From the NCBI GenBank assembly GCA_003279445.1, contig QCHT01000001.1, positions 212,514-276,513 of the forward strand: a DNA stretch of 64,000 nucleotides, written 5' to 3'. This stretch comes from Prochlorococcus sp. AG-402-G10. Its GTDB lineage: Bacteria; Cyanobacteriota; Cyanobacteriia; PCC-6307; Cyanobiaceae. Of this stretch, positions 1 through 7,676 are shown one piece after another (positions within the stretch are counted from its first letter, which is position 1; each line of letters starts with the position of its first letter). Made by a program: the position numbers and the translations under genes. The notes under the pieces are model-generated. The model searched no databases. It was not told the origin of the DNA and worked only from the letters and a program-made list of their open reading frames with translations.

Positions 1-1
1 A

Positions 2-121
2 GCTATAAAATTATTATTAGAAATTCTTTTTAAAGGTATAGAATCATATGAATTTATATTCTTTGTACTTCTGGTATTTATATTTCTATGGGGATTTTCT
101 GATCGGGTAAGGACTAATTGA
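2..121 (+). CDS. C-terminal end of a membrane protein (5' end outside window)
   Basis: One forward frame is open from the left edge to a TGA at 119-121, giving the last 39 residues of a protein. They contain a strongly hydrophobic stretch (FIFFVLLVFIFLWGF) followed by a short basic tail (SDRVRTN), which looks like a last membrane segment with a charged end. The stop codon overlaps the 3' end of fmt on the other strand by 8 bases, tail to tail. Too little is present to name a family, and a chance open frame is not excluded. Confidence 0.5.
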   Translation, partial: AIKLLLEILFKGIESYEFIFFVLLVFIFLWGFSDRVRTN

Positions 122-1148
122 TGGGATGACTGTTAAAGCTCATTTCCTTATGCTTATTATAAGTTGACAGTTGCTGGATAAGTGATTTTCCAAATAGCTC
201 ACTTTTACCTTCTATCTTAGCTCCTTTTACTAACAATAGGCTTTCGCTTGTTTTCACTACTATTCCTACTTCAGAATTGGTATCTATAATTTGGCCAGGT
301 TTTATATTTTTATCTTCCTTCCCTATAAATGATCTTATATTTTCATCAAGATAATTAGCGAATTTATCATTAATCGGTATAGTTTGTGTGATCTTAATTC
401 TTTTATTAAAAAAAAATGTATAACAGTTTGGGTAAAGACCTAATACTTTTTGATGTATCTTTGTTGATGTGTCGTGCCAGTTAATCAGGTAATCATCCTT
501 ATTAATTAATCTAGCATAGGTTTTTTCCCTGTCTATATTTTCTTGGTTAATTAAGCCTATACTTTCAATTGACTCATCATTATTTTTACATTTTTGTATC
601 TTATTGAGTGCGATGATAATTTTTCTAGAGGATAAGTTACTTAGCTTTTCTTTCACAATATCTGAATTATCTAAACAACCTATGTCTATGGATTCCTCAA
701 GTAAAACTGCTCCAGTATCAAGTCCTTCATCCATTTTAATTATACAAACACCAGTTTGTTTATCTCCGTTAGTAACAGCCCATTGAATTGGAGCTGCTCC
801 TCTCCACTTTGGTAATAGAGATGCGTGTATATTCCAACAACCATATTTAGGCAGATTTAGTATCTTCTTAGGAAGGATTTGTCCGAAAGCAACGACAACA
901 TATAAATCTGCTTCTAAATCCTCTAAAAATTTCCATGTTGCTTCGTCTGATTTTATTTTCTCAGGAGTAAATGTTGGAATATTTAGCTCAATTGCTTTTT
1001 GCTTAATGGGGGAGAATGATAAGTCTTTTCCACGACCTCTTTTTTTGTCTGGTTGAGTAACTACGGCAATTATGTTATGCGAACTATTTCTTATAGCTTC
1101 AAAGATTGGTATGCAGAATTCTGGGGTACCCCAAAAAATAATATTCAT
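114..1148 (-). CDS. fmt: methionyl-tRNA formyltransferase
   Basis: The enzyme formylates the initiator Met-tRNA with 10-formyltetrahydrofolate in the cytoplasm before translation starts. The N-terminal half is a typical formyltransferase fold beginning NIIFWGTPEF. The active-site triad of the family is visible as Asn106 and His108 in NIHASLLPKWRGAAPIQ and Asp144 in DEGLDTG. The C-terminal domain (about residues 205-335) is the OB-like tRNA-binding part. The length of 344 residues is slightly above the usual 310-330. The ATG at 1146-1148 overlaps the end of tldE by 4 bases, so the two are probably co-transcribed with tldD. Confident assignment. Confidence 0.96.
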   Translation of the reverse strand: MNIIFWGTPEFCIPIFEAIRNSSHNIIAVVTQPDKKRGRGKDLSFSPIKQKAIELNIPTFTPEKIKSDEATWKFLEDLEADLYVVVAFGQILPKKILNLPKYGCWNIHASLLPKWRGAAPIQWAVTNGDKQTGVCIIKMDEGLDTGAVLLEESIDIGCLDNSDIVKEKLSNLSSRKIIIALNKIQKCKNNDESIESIGLINQENIDREKTYARLINKDDYLINWHDTSTKIHQKVLGLYPNCYTFFFNKRIKITQTIPINDKFANYLDENIRSFIGKEDKNIKPGQIIDTNSEVGIVVKTSESLLLVKGAKIEGKSELFGKSLIQQLSTYNKHKEMSFNSHPIN

Positions 1149-2515
1149 TTGTCACCAGTTATTGCCAACTCTTCTACCCAAATATGAGGTGCTACGCCTT
1201 GGTGAGCAAAAACCTGCTTGCTTTCTACCTGAATAATATTGTTCAGTAGATCCATGATGTCACCTGCTATCGTCGCCGATTCAATTGATGTCTTTTCTTG
1301 ATTGGTTACTAACCAGCCATCAAAGGGGAGGGAAAATGAACCTTGACTAGCTTTTATACCAGCATGCAAAGCATGTAGATTCTCAACCAGCACAAATTCT
1401 TCTGTAGTCTCTTTATAGTCAAGTTTTGGGCATTTAGCTGATTGCCCATTTGTTCTAAAAATGACTGGCCAATCAGATGAAACTGAGGCTTTTGAACCAA
1501 TACTCCCGTGTCCTGTTGGTCTTGTTTTGAAATATCTGGCAGTTGCTTCTGAGTGTATAAAGTTCTTAAGGATCCCAGCTTCTATAATTGAAATGTTCTG
1601 TGTTGGCGTTCCTTCTCCATCAAATGCACAAGCTCCATAATTAGCTTGATGTAAACCATTATCATTCATTGAAAGTATTTCGCTTGAAATTTTTTTACCA
1701 ATAGAATTTTTTGTAGAAAGACTAATTCCGTCAATTACTGATCTGGCATTATAAATATTACTGAAAGCAGTTAAGAGGTCTAAAATTGCTTCCGGTTTAA
1801 AACAAACTAAGTATTTTCCTGTTTTAATTGGTTTGTAATAAAGGTGACTTAAGGTCCTCGATGCCGCTTCATTAATACAATCGTTTATATTTATATCTTC
1901 AGCACCATAGCCAATTTTTATAGAACCTGAGCTTCTTGGCTTTCTTCCAGATTCTTCGGCTCTTGCATACAGATATAGGCTTGCTTGAGTACCTTCTATA
2001 TGTCTAAGTGCTCCGTCACTATTTATGTATACTCTTTCAAACATTGATTCTGCGAAACCATTATAAGGAACACTTTTTATAGATTTATCTGCAGTTAAAA
2101 GTTTACCTTCTGCTTCTATTAGAGAGCTTAAGAGTTTTTTTACACCAAATTGTTTTCTGAATGGATTATCTATTTTTGGTAGCTCTTCTTTTGAACATAT
2201 TGAAAAATCTGGAGTCTCTTCTTTATTACCAAAATGACTAGCTTGCAATGCACTACTTAGGGCTTTCCTTAAACCTACTTCTGACAAGTCAGAAGTACTT
2301 GTAATACCAATCTGATTATTACTCCATACTCTTATAGTTATAGAACTCTTTTGAGATGCCTTTAGCTGTTTAGGCTGACCTTTATCAATTTGCACTGAAA
2401 CATCTTTAGCTATAGAGGCGCCTAAATCCCATTTAGATACATTCAGTTCGCTAGAAAGTAGAGATAATCTATCTCTTAAATTATTTTTATTTATAAGATT
2501 AATGTTAGATGACAT
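1145..2515 (-). CDS. tldE: TldE/PmbA-family protein, partner subunit of the TldD protease
   Basis: This is the non-catalytic partner in the TldD/TldE (PmbA) heterodimeric metalloprotease family, which trims and matures modified peptides in bacteria. The protein has 456 residues. It shows the shared TldD/PmbA fold, including the conserved segment SGSIKIGYGAEDININDC and the C-terminal run ending WVEELAITGDK. It lacks the HEXXXH zinc motif found in its neighbour, as expected for TldE. The ATG at 2513-2515 lies 2 bases after the tldD stop, and the 3' end overlaps fmt, so a tldD-tldE-fmt operon is likely. No peptide substrate gene is visible nearby. Confidence 0.9.
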   Translation of the reverse strand: MSSNINLINKNNLRDRLSLLSSELNVSKWDLGASIAKDVSVQIDKGQPKQLKASQKSSITIRVWSNNQIGITSTSDLSEVGLRKALSSALQASHFGNKEETPDFSICSKEELPKIDNPFRKQFGVKKLLSSLIEAEGKLLTADKSIKSVPYNGFAESMFERVYINSDGALRHIEGTQASLYLYARAEESGRKPRSSGSIKIGYGAEDININDCINEAASRTLSHLYYKPIKTGKYLVCFKPEAILDLLTAFSNIYNARSVIDGISLSTKNSIGKKISSEILSMNDNGLHQANYGACAFDGEGTPTQNISIIEAGILKNFIHSEATARYFKTRPTGHGSIGSKASVSSDWPVIFRTNGQSAKCPKLDYKETTEEFVLVENLHALHAGIKASQGSFSLPFDGWLVTNQEKTSIESATIAGDIMDLLNNIIQVESKQVFAHQGVAPHIWVEELAITGDK

Positions 2516-2517
2516 TA

Positions 2518-3963
2518 CTATCTTCCTCCTATTGTTATTGAATCAACCTTGATATGTGGTTGACCTACAGTTACATTAATGTTCCCACTGATTGAGCCAC
2601 AATAACCAGCTGCAAGATCTAGATCATTTGCGCACATTGATATCCTAGGCATAACATCAACTGCCTCTCCTATTAAGGTTGCTCCTTTTACCGGTTCAGT
2701 TAATCTTCCATTTTTAATTATATATCCTTCTTCTACTGAAAAATTAAATTGGCCTGTTGCACCTACGCTTCCTCCTCCCATTGATTTGCAATAAATCCCA
2801 TCGTCAATACTTTCAATAAGTTGTTCTGGAGTGTACTCACCCTTTTCTATATATGTATTCCTCATTCTACTTGCTGCTGCAAAGGCATAACTTTGCCTTC
2901 TACCACTTCCGGTCCTTTTATGACCTGTCCTTAGTTCGCCAGCTCGGTCAGAAAGAAATCTCTTTAAAATACCATTCTCTATAAGTGTTGTTTTTTGAGT
3001 CTCCATGCCTTCGTCGTCCATTTCTATTGATCCAAAAGCTCCTTCTGTGACCCCTTCATCTACCGCAGTAACTGCACTGTTAGCTATCTTTTGATTTAGC
3101 TTTTTTTCAAAAGGACTTGTCCCTCTTTCAATTTGAGTGGTTTCAAGAAGATGGCCACAAGCCTCATGGAAGATTACTCCACCAAATTTATTTGCTAACA
3201 CAACAGGCATTTGCCCTGCTTCTACGTATTTCGCATAGAGCATTCTCTCGGCACTAGCATTAATCTCTATAGCTGCTTTTTCTGAATCCCAGTCAGTTAA
3301 TGTAGAAGGTCTACCTTCAGTTCCTATACGTCTTCCTATACTAGATCTGTGCTCCTTGTCTAAAGCGAGTACATTTAGTCCTATAGATTGGTATAGGCGT
3401 AGATCACGACAAAAAGTTCCATCGCTTGATGCCACGATAACTTCCTGAATTGTTTTAGAGTAACTACCTCTTCTTACACTTAAGTGAGGTCCATTCTTTC
3501 TTAGGTGATCTGTCGCTTCAAGGATTTTGCTTGTGCTTTCCCTAAGTGTTGGACATTCCGTTAGAAACCTTGTTTTTGATTTGCCGAAATTATTTAGTTC
3601 ATTTAATCCTTCAAAAGATTTCTTCGTTTGACTATTTGTCTCAAGGCCGAGCATTCCCAATGCCTGATCTAAAGCAAATTTAAGACCTTGTTCAGACAAA
3701 TCGTTTGTTGAGACGAAACCATCTCTTTGACCTAGAAAAACTCTTATACCAACTCCTTTTCCTATAGAAGGGTTAACACTTGTAACCGTATCCTGCTCTG
3801 CTAACAATCCTAAGCTGTCTATATTTTCTATGAAAATCTCAACGAAGCTTGCTCCAGCTGATATGCCATAGGCAATTAATTCTTCAAGATTTTGTTTGAA
3901 AAGATCGTCTATATAGCGAGTTTCAAGAAAATCTTGACTAAGACGTGCTGTTGTCAATGTCAA
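2518..3963 (-). CDS. tldD: TldD-family zinc metalloprotease
   Basis: This is the catalytic subunit of the TldD/TldE protease. The zinc motif HEXXXH is present as HEACGH at His266-His271 in GVIFHEACGHLLETTQIERG, and the C-terminal region carries the glycine-rich MGGGSVGATGQFNF stretch of the family. Its 481 residues match the usual length. There is no ATG near the N-terminus: the frame begins with TTG at 3961-3963, and a second TTG lies two codons later, so initiation is at a TTG. The gene is divergent from the ferredoxin-domain gene, with about 134 bases between the starts. It is followed after 2 bases by tldE. Confidence 0.93.
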   Translation of the reverse strand: MTLTTARLSQDFLETRYIDDLFKQNLEELIAYGISAGASFVEIFIENIDSLGLLAEQDTVTSVNPSIGKGVGIRVFLGQRDGFVSTNDLSEQGLKFALDQALGMLGLETNSQTKKSFEGLNELNNFGKSKTRFLTECPTLRESTSKILEATDHLRKNGPHLSVRRGSYSKTIQEVIVASSDGTFCRDLRLYQSIGLNVLALDKEHRSSIGRRIGTEGRPSTLTDWDSEKAAIEINASAERMLYAKYVEAGQMPVVLANKFGGVIFHEACGHLLETTQIERGTSPFEKKLNQKIANSAVTAVDEGVTEGAFGSIEMDDEGMETQKTTLIENGILKRFLSDRAGELRTGHKRTGSGRRQSYAFAAASRMRNTYIEKGEYTPEQLIESIDDGIYCKSMGGGSVGATGQFNFSVEEGYIIKNGRLTEPVKGATLIGEAVDVMPRISMCANDLDLAAGYCGSISGNINVTVGQPHIKVDSITIGGR

Positions 3964-4097
3964 TAAATGCTCTCTTTCAATTTTTATTTTACGCTTTAAA
4001 ATTCAAATCCATTACTAAAGTTGAGATACCCTTTCATTTATTTGTTTATAGTTATAGATCTAGTATCCCATTAGAAATCCAAAGTGATTTTTTAGGT

Positions 4098-4814
4098 ATG
4101 AGTGAAAAAAAGCCTTTTTATGTATTGGTTGCCTCTATTGGACAACTTTGTGGCAATGGTCAATTACGTGAAACAATTTCCGAAAGACGTAATAGGCAAG
4201 GAAACGATGTTCCCTTTTGGTATCTTTCACCAGAATTGATTAAACGGTTCAGTGTATCCCTTGAAGAAGTTGAGGCAGTGGTAGCAGAGGATCAAACAGC
4301 AATTAATTGGTTGCGACTTAGATTTGGAGGACAAGTTTCTATAATGGAATTTGATTTGGATCAGCTTAAGAGCGAAGCAATGGATCTACCCCCCAGCAGC
4401 CCCTTTAAAGGATATAAGTGCTTCTCACTAAATCAATTCACCATGAATAGCAACCAATCCCATAAAATTACTATTAATTTCAAACAGGAGAATAAAAAAA
4501 TAACGATGAATGTACCTGATGGATCAAGTATCCTTCAGCATTTTGAAGAGAATGGCGAAGAATTACCTTTCTCTTGCAGAAATGGTTGTTGCACTACCTG
4601 TGCAGTGAAGATAGTTTCTGGAACAATTGATCAGTCCCAAGGTATTGGATTATCTAAACAAATGCAGTCAAAAGGGTATGGTTTGCTTTGCATCGCACTT
4701 GCAAATGGATGTGCTGAGTTAGAGACCCAAGAAGAAGATGAAGTTTATGAATTACAATTTGGCAAATATTTGGGATCTATTAAAAATAAAGCTGGAAATC
4801 CATTCGATATTTAG
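4098..4814 (+). CDS. 2Fe-2S ferredoxin-domain protein with a conserved N-terminal domain
   Basis: The protein has 238 residues in two parts. Residues 1-115 (MSEKKPFYVLVASIGQLCG onward) are an N-terminal domain I cannot name. The C-terminal 110 residues or so form a plant-type [2Fe-2S] ferredoxin domain. The ligand pattern CX4CX2C is visible in SCRNGCCTTC, with the fourth Cys in LLCIALANG. An extra Cys sits directly before the second ligand. I chose ATG 4098 over an upstream extension, because the longer frame has no ATG before it and its hydrophobic leader does not resemble the rest. The gene ends 24 bases from the end of acsF, tail to tail. An electron-transfer role is a family inference; the partner is unknown. 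Confidence 0.82.
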   Translation: MSEKKPFYVLVASIGQLCGNGQLRETISERRNRQGNDVPFWYLSPELIKRFSVSLEEVEAVVAEDQTAINWLRLRFGGQVSIMEFDLDQLKSEAMDLPPSSPFKGYKCFSLNQFTMNSNQSHKITINFKQENKKITMNVPDGSSILQHFEENGEELPFSCRNGCCTTCAVKIVSGTIDQSQGIGLSKQMQSKGYGLLCIALANGCAELETQEEDEVYELQFGKYLGSIKNKAGNPFDI

Positions 4815-4838
4815 TTTATATATTTTAAATGCTTCTTT

Positions 4839-5882
4839 TTAGCTATATCTAACACAATTTGTTTTCTCCATAGGTAGTACAAATTGTTTGACTATCAAAA
4901 TAATAAACTTACTTAGGGCCAATGGCTTTCTTACACCACTTTCTTTTCTCCAATTTTTAAAAGAGTTTAAAATATCTAATCTCATCTTAAGAAATTTACC
5001 ATCATCAAACTTGTAAACCCAAGGGAATGCATTACGCGATGTATTATTTGTTTGTATGATTACTTCTTCATCAAATAATACTGGGTCTATTCCTAGTAGT
5101 TCATAGAATTCACCCCTTTCACAGACAGTAAGTGTATGGGTCAGAAATACTGTCCAGAGAAAAAATCTACTTAGTATTTTTCCTCTAAATCCTTTAGTCA
5201 TACCAGGCCAACAACGCATCATCATATTTATACAATCTCCGTGACGATTCTCGTCCTGGCACCAAGGTTCAAAAAAGTCAAATAAAGGAGCACATACTTT
5301 ATCTGGATTTGCTTTAAGATGCCTATTAATTAATATATATCTCCAATATCCAATTTTCTCAGATAGATATAATGAGTATAAAACCCAACTCAGTGGAAAG
5401 AATGTTGCTGCTCTCTTCTTTGGAAGGTTGGGCAAGTCTACGTTAATACCCTCAGTCTTTAGTGCTCTTCCAAGAAAGCCAGCATGACGAGCTTCATCTC
5501 TAGCTAAAAAGGTGAAAAATTGACCAAGTTCAGTTCTACCTGCTTTCTTAAAGCGGTTAGAAATTTCTTTGAAGAGTAAAAAACCGGAAAATTCAGAAAC
5601 TACTGATCGCACTAAATAACTTTCATAGACTGCTTTATCTTCTGGAGAAAGTTCTTGTAACCTTTCTAGGGATGCTTTACGGTCAAAATGCTTTAAGTTG
5701 TAATCTGCTTCCATTTCCTTAAACATTGCCTCAAAGTCCTTTCGGGCAATTTCTAAGTCTGTTTTGGCGGCTTTTTCAAATTCTGTAGTATAAAACCTTG
5801 GTGTAAGTAGGTTCTCGTCTAAATGTGGAGGAAGTTCATTGCGTCCAATTGTTCCAATTCCTCCAGGTGTAGCAGTCGTCAT
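4839..5882 (-). CDS. acsF: Mg-protoporphyrin IX monomethyl ester (oxidative) cyclase, AcsF/ChlE
   Basis: This is the aerobic diiron cyclase that closes the isocyclic ring E of chlorophyll, converting Mg-protoporphyrin IX monomethyl ester to protochlorophyllide at the membrane. The two diiron E-X-X-H motifs are visible as DEARHAGFLGRA and DENRHGDCINMMMR, and the N-terminus has the usual LTPRFYTTEFEKAAKTDLE block. The 347 residues match the cyanobacterial family. The ATG is at 5880-5882. A DUF2996 gene lies 134 bases upstream on the same strand, and the convergent neighbour is a ferredoxin-domain gene. The cyclase is reported to need reduced ferredoxin, but the pairing here is only positional. 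Confidence 0.96.
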   Translation of the reverse strand: MTTATPGGIGTIGRNELPPHLDENLLTPRFYTTEFEKAAKTDLEIARKDFEAMFKEMEADYNLKHFDRKASLERLQELSPEDKAVYESYLVRSVVSEFSGFLLFKEISNRFKKAGRTELGQFFTFLARDEARHAGFLGRALKTEGINVDLPNLPKKRAATFFPLSWVLYSLYLSEKIGYWRYILINRHLKANPDKVCAPLFDFFEPWCQDENRHGDCINMMMRCWPGMTKGFRGKILSRFFLWTVFLTHTLTVCERGEFYELLGIDPVLFDEEVIIQTNNTSRNAFPWVYKFDDGKFLKMRLDILNSFKNWRKESGVRKPLALSKFIILIVKQFVLPMEKTNCVRYS

Positions 5883-6016
5883 TTACTTCTTCAATTCGGT
5901 TTTCAATAGTAACGCTTTTTGGACGCTTTCGATCAAAAACTTCATGTTGCTAGAAGAAGAGAGGTTCAAACTAGATATGAATCTAAACCCAACTAAGTTG
6001 CTGAATTCTGCTCTAG

Positions 6017-6457
6017 TTAGTTGTTGCCAAACCACTTTTGAGCATTTAACCTCTGCATTAATCGAGAAGTTAAAAGCTGAAGAGTTATTTTTTTTTCATC
6101 TATAAGGAATGATTCTAGGCAGCTTGGCTCAGAGCTTGACTCTGCTAAAGAAATATTTTTTAAGGACTTAATGCTGTTGGAACTAAAGGTTAGATAAAAC
6201 TTTCTACCAGTGGGAAATTCACAGTGGATTAGCCAGCATTCTCCTCCTGTTACAGGCCTCTCTCCTTTTCTAAAGACCAATGAATTGGCTGGACATGATT
6301 TTTTCTTTAATTCATTTTCAATGGATGGAAGAAGATGCTCGTTAATAAATTCTTCAAAGGGCTTTTCTTCGATTTTTGGAGGTTTTTGCGGCTTAGCAGG
6401 TGGAGCATCTGTTGAATTTGATTGCTGATTTAATGCAGGCTCTTTCTTTTGTTCCAA
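6017..6457 (-). CDS. DUF2996-family cyanobacterial protein
   Basis: The protein has 146 residues. Residues 1-30 are a Pro/Lys/Gln-rich low-complexity leader. They are followed by the recognisable KPFEEFINEHLLPSIENEL helix and a compact domain (SLVFRKGERPVTGGECWLIHC through KFYLTFSSNSIKSLKNISL) that I associate with the cyanobacterial and plastid family DUF2996. No membrane segment or catalytic motif is visible. The only workable start is TTG at 6455-6457, because the frame has a stop just upstream and no ATG. The gene lies upstream of acsF on the same strand. Function unknown; the family name is from memory. Confidence 0.72.
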   Translation of the reverse strand: MEQKKEPALNQQSNSTDAPPAKPQKPPKIEEKPFEEFINEHLLPSIENELKKKSCPANSLVFRKGERPVTGGECWLIHCEFPTGRKFYLTFSSNSIKSLKNISLAESSSEPSCLESFLIDEKKITLQLLTSRLMQRLNAQKWFGNN

Positions 6458-6523
6458 GGGTTGATCATTGCTATTTTAATCTTATACAAAAACTATGAAT
6501 TGTTAGAGATTTAGAAAAATTGG

Positions 6524-7069
6524 CTACCAATCTTCATTAGGAAAAGATGACCAGTCATTTTCTATTACAGAATCTGCTTCTTGAGAAAAAGGAACACGAT
6601 TGTCCTTAGAAGAATATGATATGGGGCGCATCTCATCATATTCTTGCTCATGTTTTGACTGATCATATAAATTACTTTCTATAGGCTTACGTATGATCTT
6701 ATAAGGGACGGATATTGTGGGAGACGGTTCTCTAATTCCTCTTTCGAGATAATACTCTTGATTATCATTTTCATTAAATTCATCGAAATTATCTACCTCT
6801 TCATTTGAAATCACTTCGTCCTTTATTTTTTTTCTAACGCTGCGCATTTTTGGAATTGAATGATTACTTCCTAATAGAATATTTAGAGATGAGACTGAAA
6901 ACCCTAATGTACTTCCCGCAGCTAAGAGCAAACCAATATTTGCTTGCTTTATCTCCCATATAAGAAATTTTATATTTGTTATTCTATTCAAGTTAAATAT
7001 TGCTACATAGAATGTAAAAAATATAGGGACTATAGAACTTATTAATATGGTATTTTTTATAATTTTCAT
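6524..7069 (-). CDS. hypothetical membrane protein with acidic cytoplasmic tail
   Basis: I do not recognise this 181-residue protein. It has two hydrophobic segments (about residues 8-30, ILISSIVPIFFTFYVAIF, and 45-68, containing LLLAAGSTLGFSVSSLN). A long hydrophilic, acidic tail follows (DEVISNEEVDNFDEFNENDN), containing one basic patch (VPYKIIRKPIE) and ending NDWSSFPNEDW. This suggests a membrane hairpin with a long soluble C-terminus. The ATG at 7067-7069 lies 4 bases after the ubiX stop, so it is probably co-transcribed with the ribonuclease-family gene and ubiX. No function can be assigned. Confidence 0.7.
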   Translation of the reverse strand: MKIIKNTILISSIVPIFFTFYVAIFNLNRITNIKFLIWEIKQANIGLLLAAGSTLGFSVSSLNILLGSNHSIPKMRSVRKKIKDEVISNEEVDNFDEFNENDNQEYYLERGIREPSPTISVPYKIIRKPIESNLYDQSKHEQEYDEMRPISYSSKDNRVPFSQEADSVIENDWSSFPNEDW

Positions 7070-7073
7070 TGAA

Positions 7074-7676
7074 TTATGACTTCCATCTATTGATCTCTTT
7101 TAAATCAAGATTTAATGAGTCGAATAGCCTAACAACCATAAAATCAATCATTTCTTTTATATCACTTGGATGGGAGTACCATGCTGGAATACAAGGCACT
7201 ATTTTGGCCCCAGATTCACATAAGGTCGTCATATTCCTTAAGTGTATTAGATTAAATGGACTTTCTCGTGGAGAAATGATTAGTGGCCTGCCTTCTTTTA
7301 AATGTACATCAGCACAACGTTCTAACAAATTAATTGAGCTACCAGAAGCTATTCTTCCAAGGGTTCCCATCGAACAGGGGAGAATGACCATTCCTTTTGT
7401 TTTATAACTTCCACTTGCAATACTCGCTGAATTTTCATTCCATTTATGACATGTAAGCTTGCCATTAGAATTTTCAAGTCGCTCTCTCCAAAACTTTTCT
7501 TGTTTTAAAGAGTCTAAGGGAATATGAATATTATTTTCTGAGGTCCAGACCTCATATGCTCCTTTACTTAAAATAAGATTTACAGAGTAATTTGCTTGAA
7601 GAAGTAAATCTATAGATCTTTCAGCAAGTATTTGCGCAGATGCGCCTGTTACCCCTATTACTATTGGAGAAATCAT
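7074..7676 (-). CDS. ubiX: UbiX-family flavin prenyltransferase
   Basis: UbiX attaches a dimethylallyl group to FMN to make the prenyl-FMN cofactor used by UbiD decarboxylases, in cyanobacteria presumably for plastoquinone synthesis. The 200-residue protein starts with the flavoprotein motif PIVIGVTGASAQILAERSID. It also contains GSYKTKGMVILPCSMGTLG and the ligand-binding stretch GRPLIISPRESPFNLIHLRN, both typical of UbiX/Pad1. The ATG (7674-7676) overlaps the stop of the upstream RNase-family gene by one base (TAATG), which suggests translational coupling. No ubiD is in the window. Confidence 0.93.
   Translation of the reverse strand: MISPIVIGVTGASAQILAERSIDLLLQANYSVNLILSKGAYEVWTSENNIHIPLDSLKQEKFWRERLENSNGKLTCHKWNENSASIASGSYKTKGMVILPCSMGTLGRIASGSSINLLERCADVHLKEGRPLIISPRESPFNLIHLRNMTTLCESGAKIVPCIPAWYSHPSDIKEMIDFMVVRLFDSLNLDLKEINRWKS

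Noticed and set aside
5839..6105. 88-codon plus-strand frame across the acsF start and DUF2996 end
   Set aside because: It is antisense to two real genes and its peptide shows no pattern; treated as a shadow.
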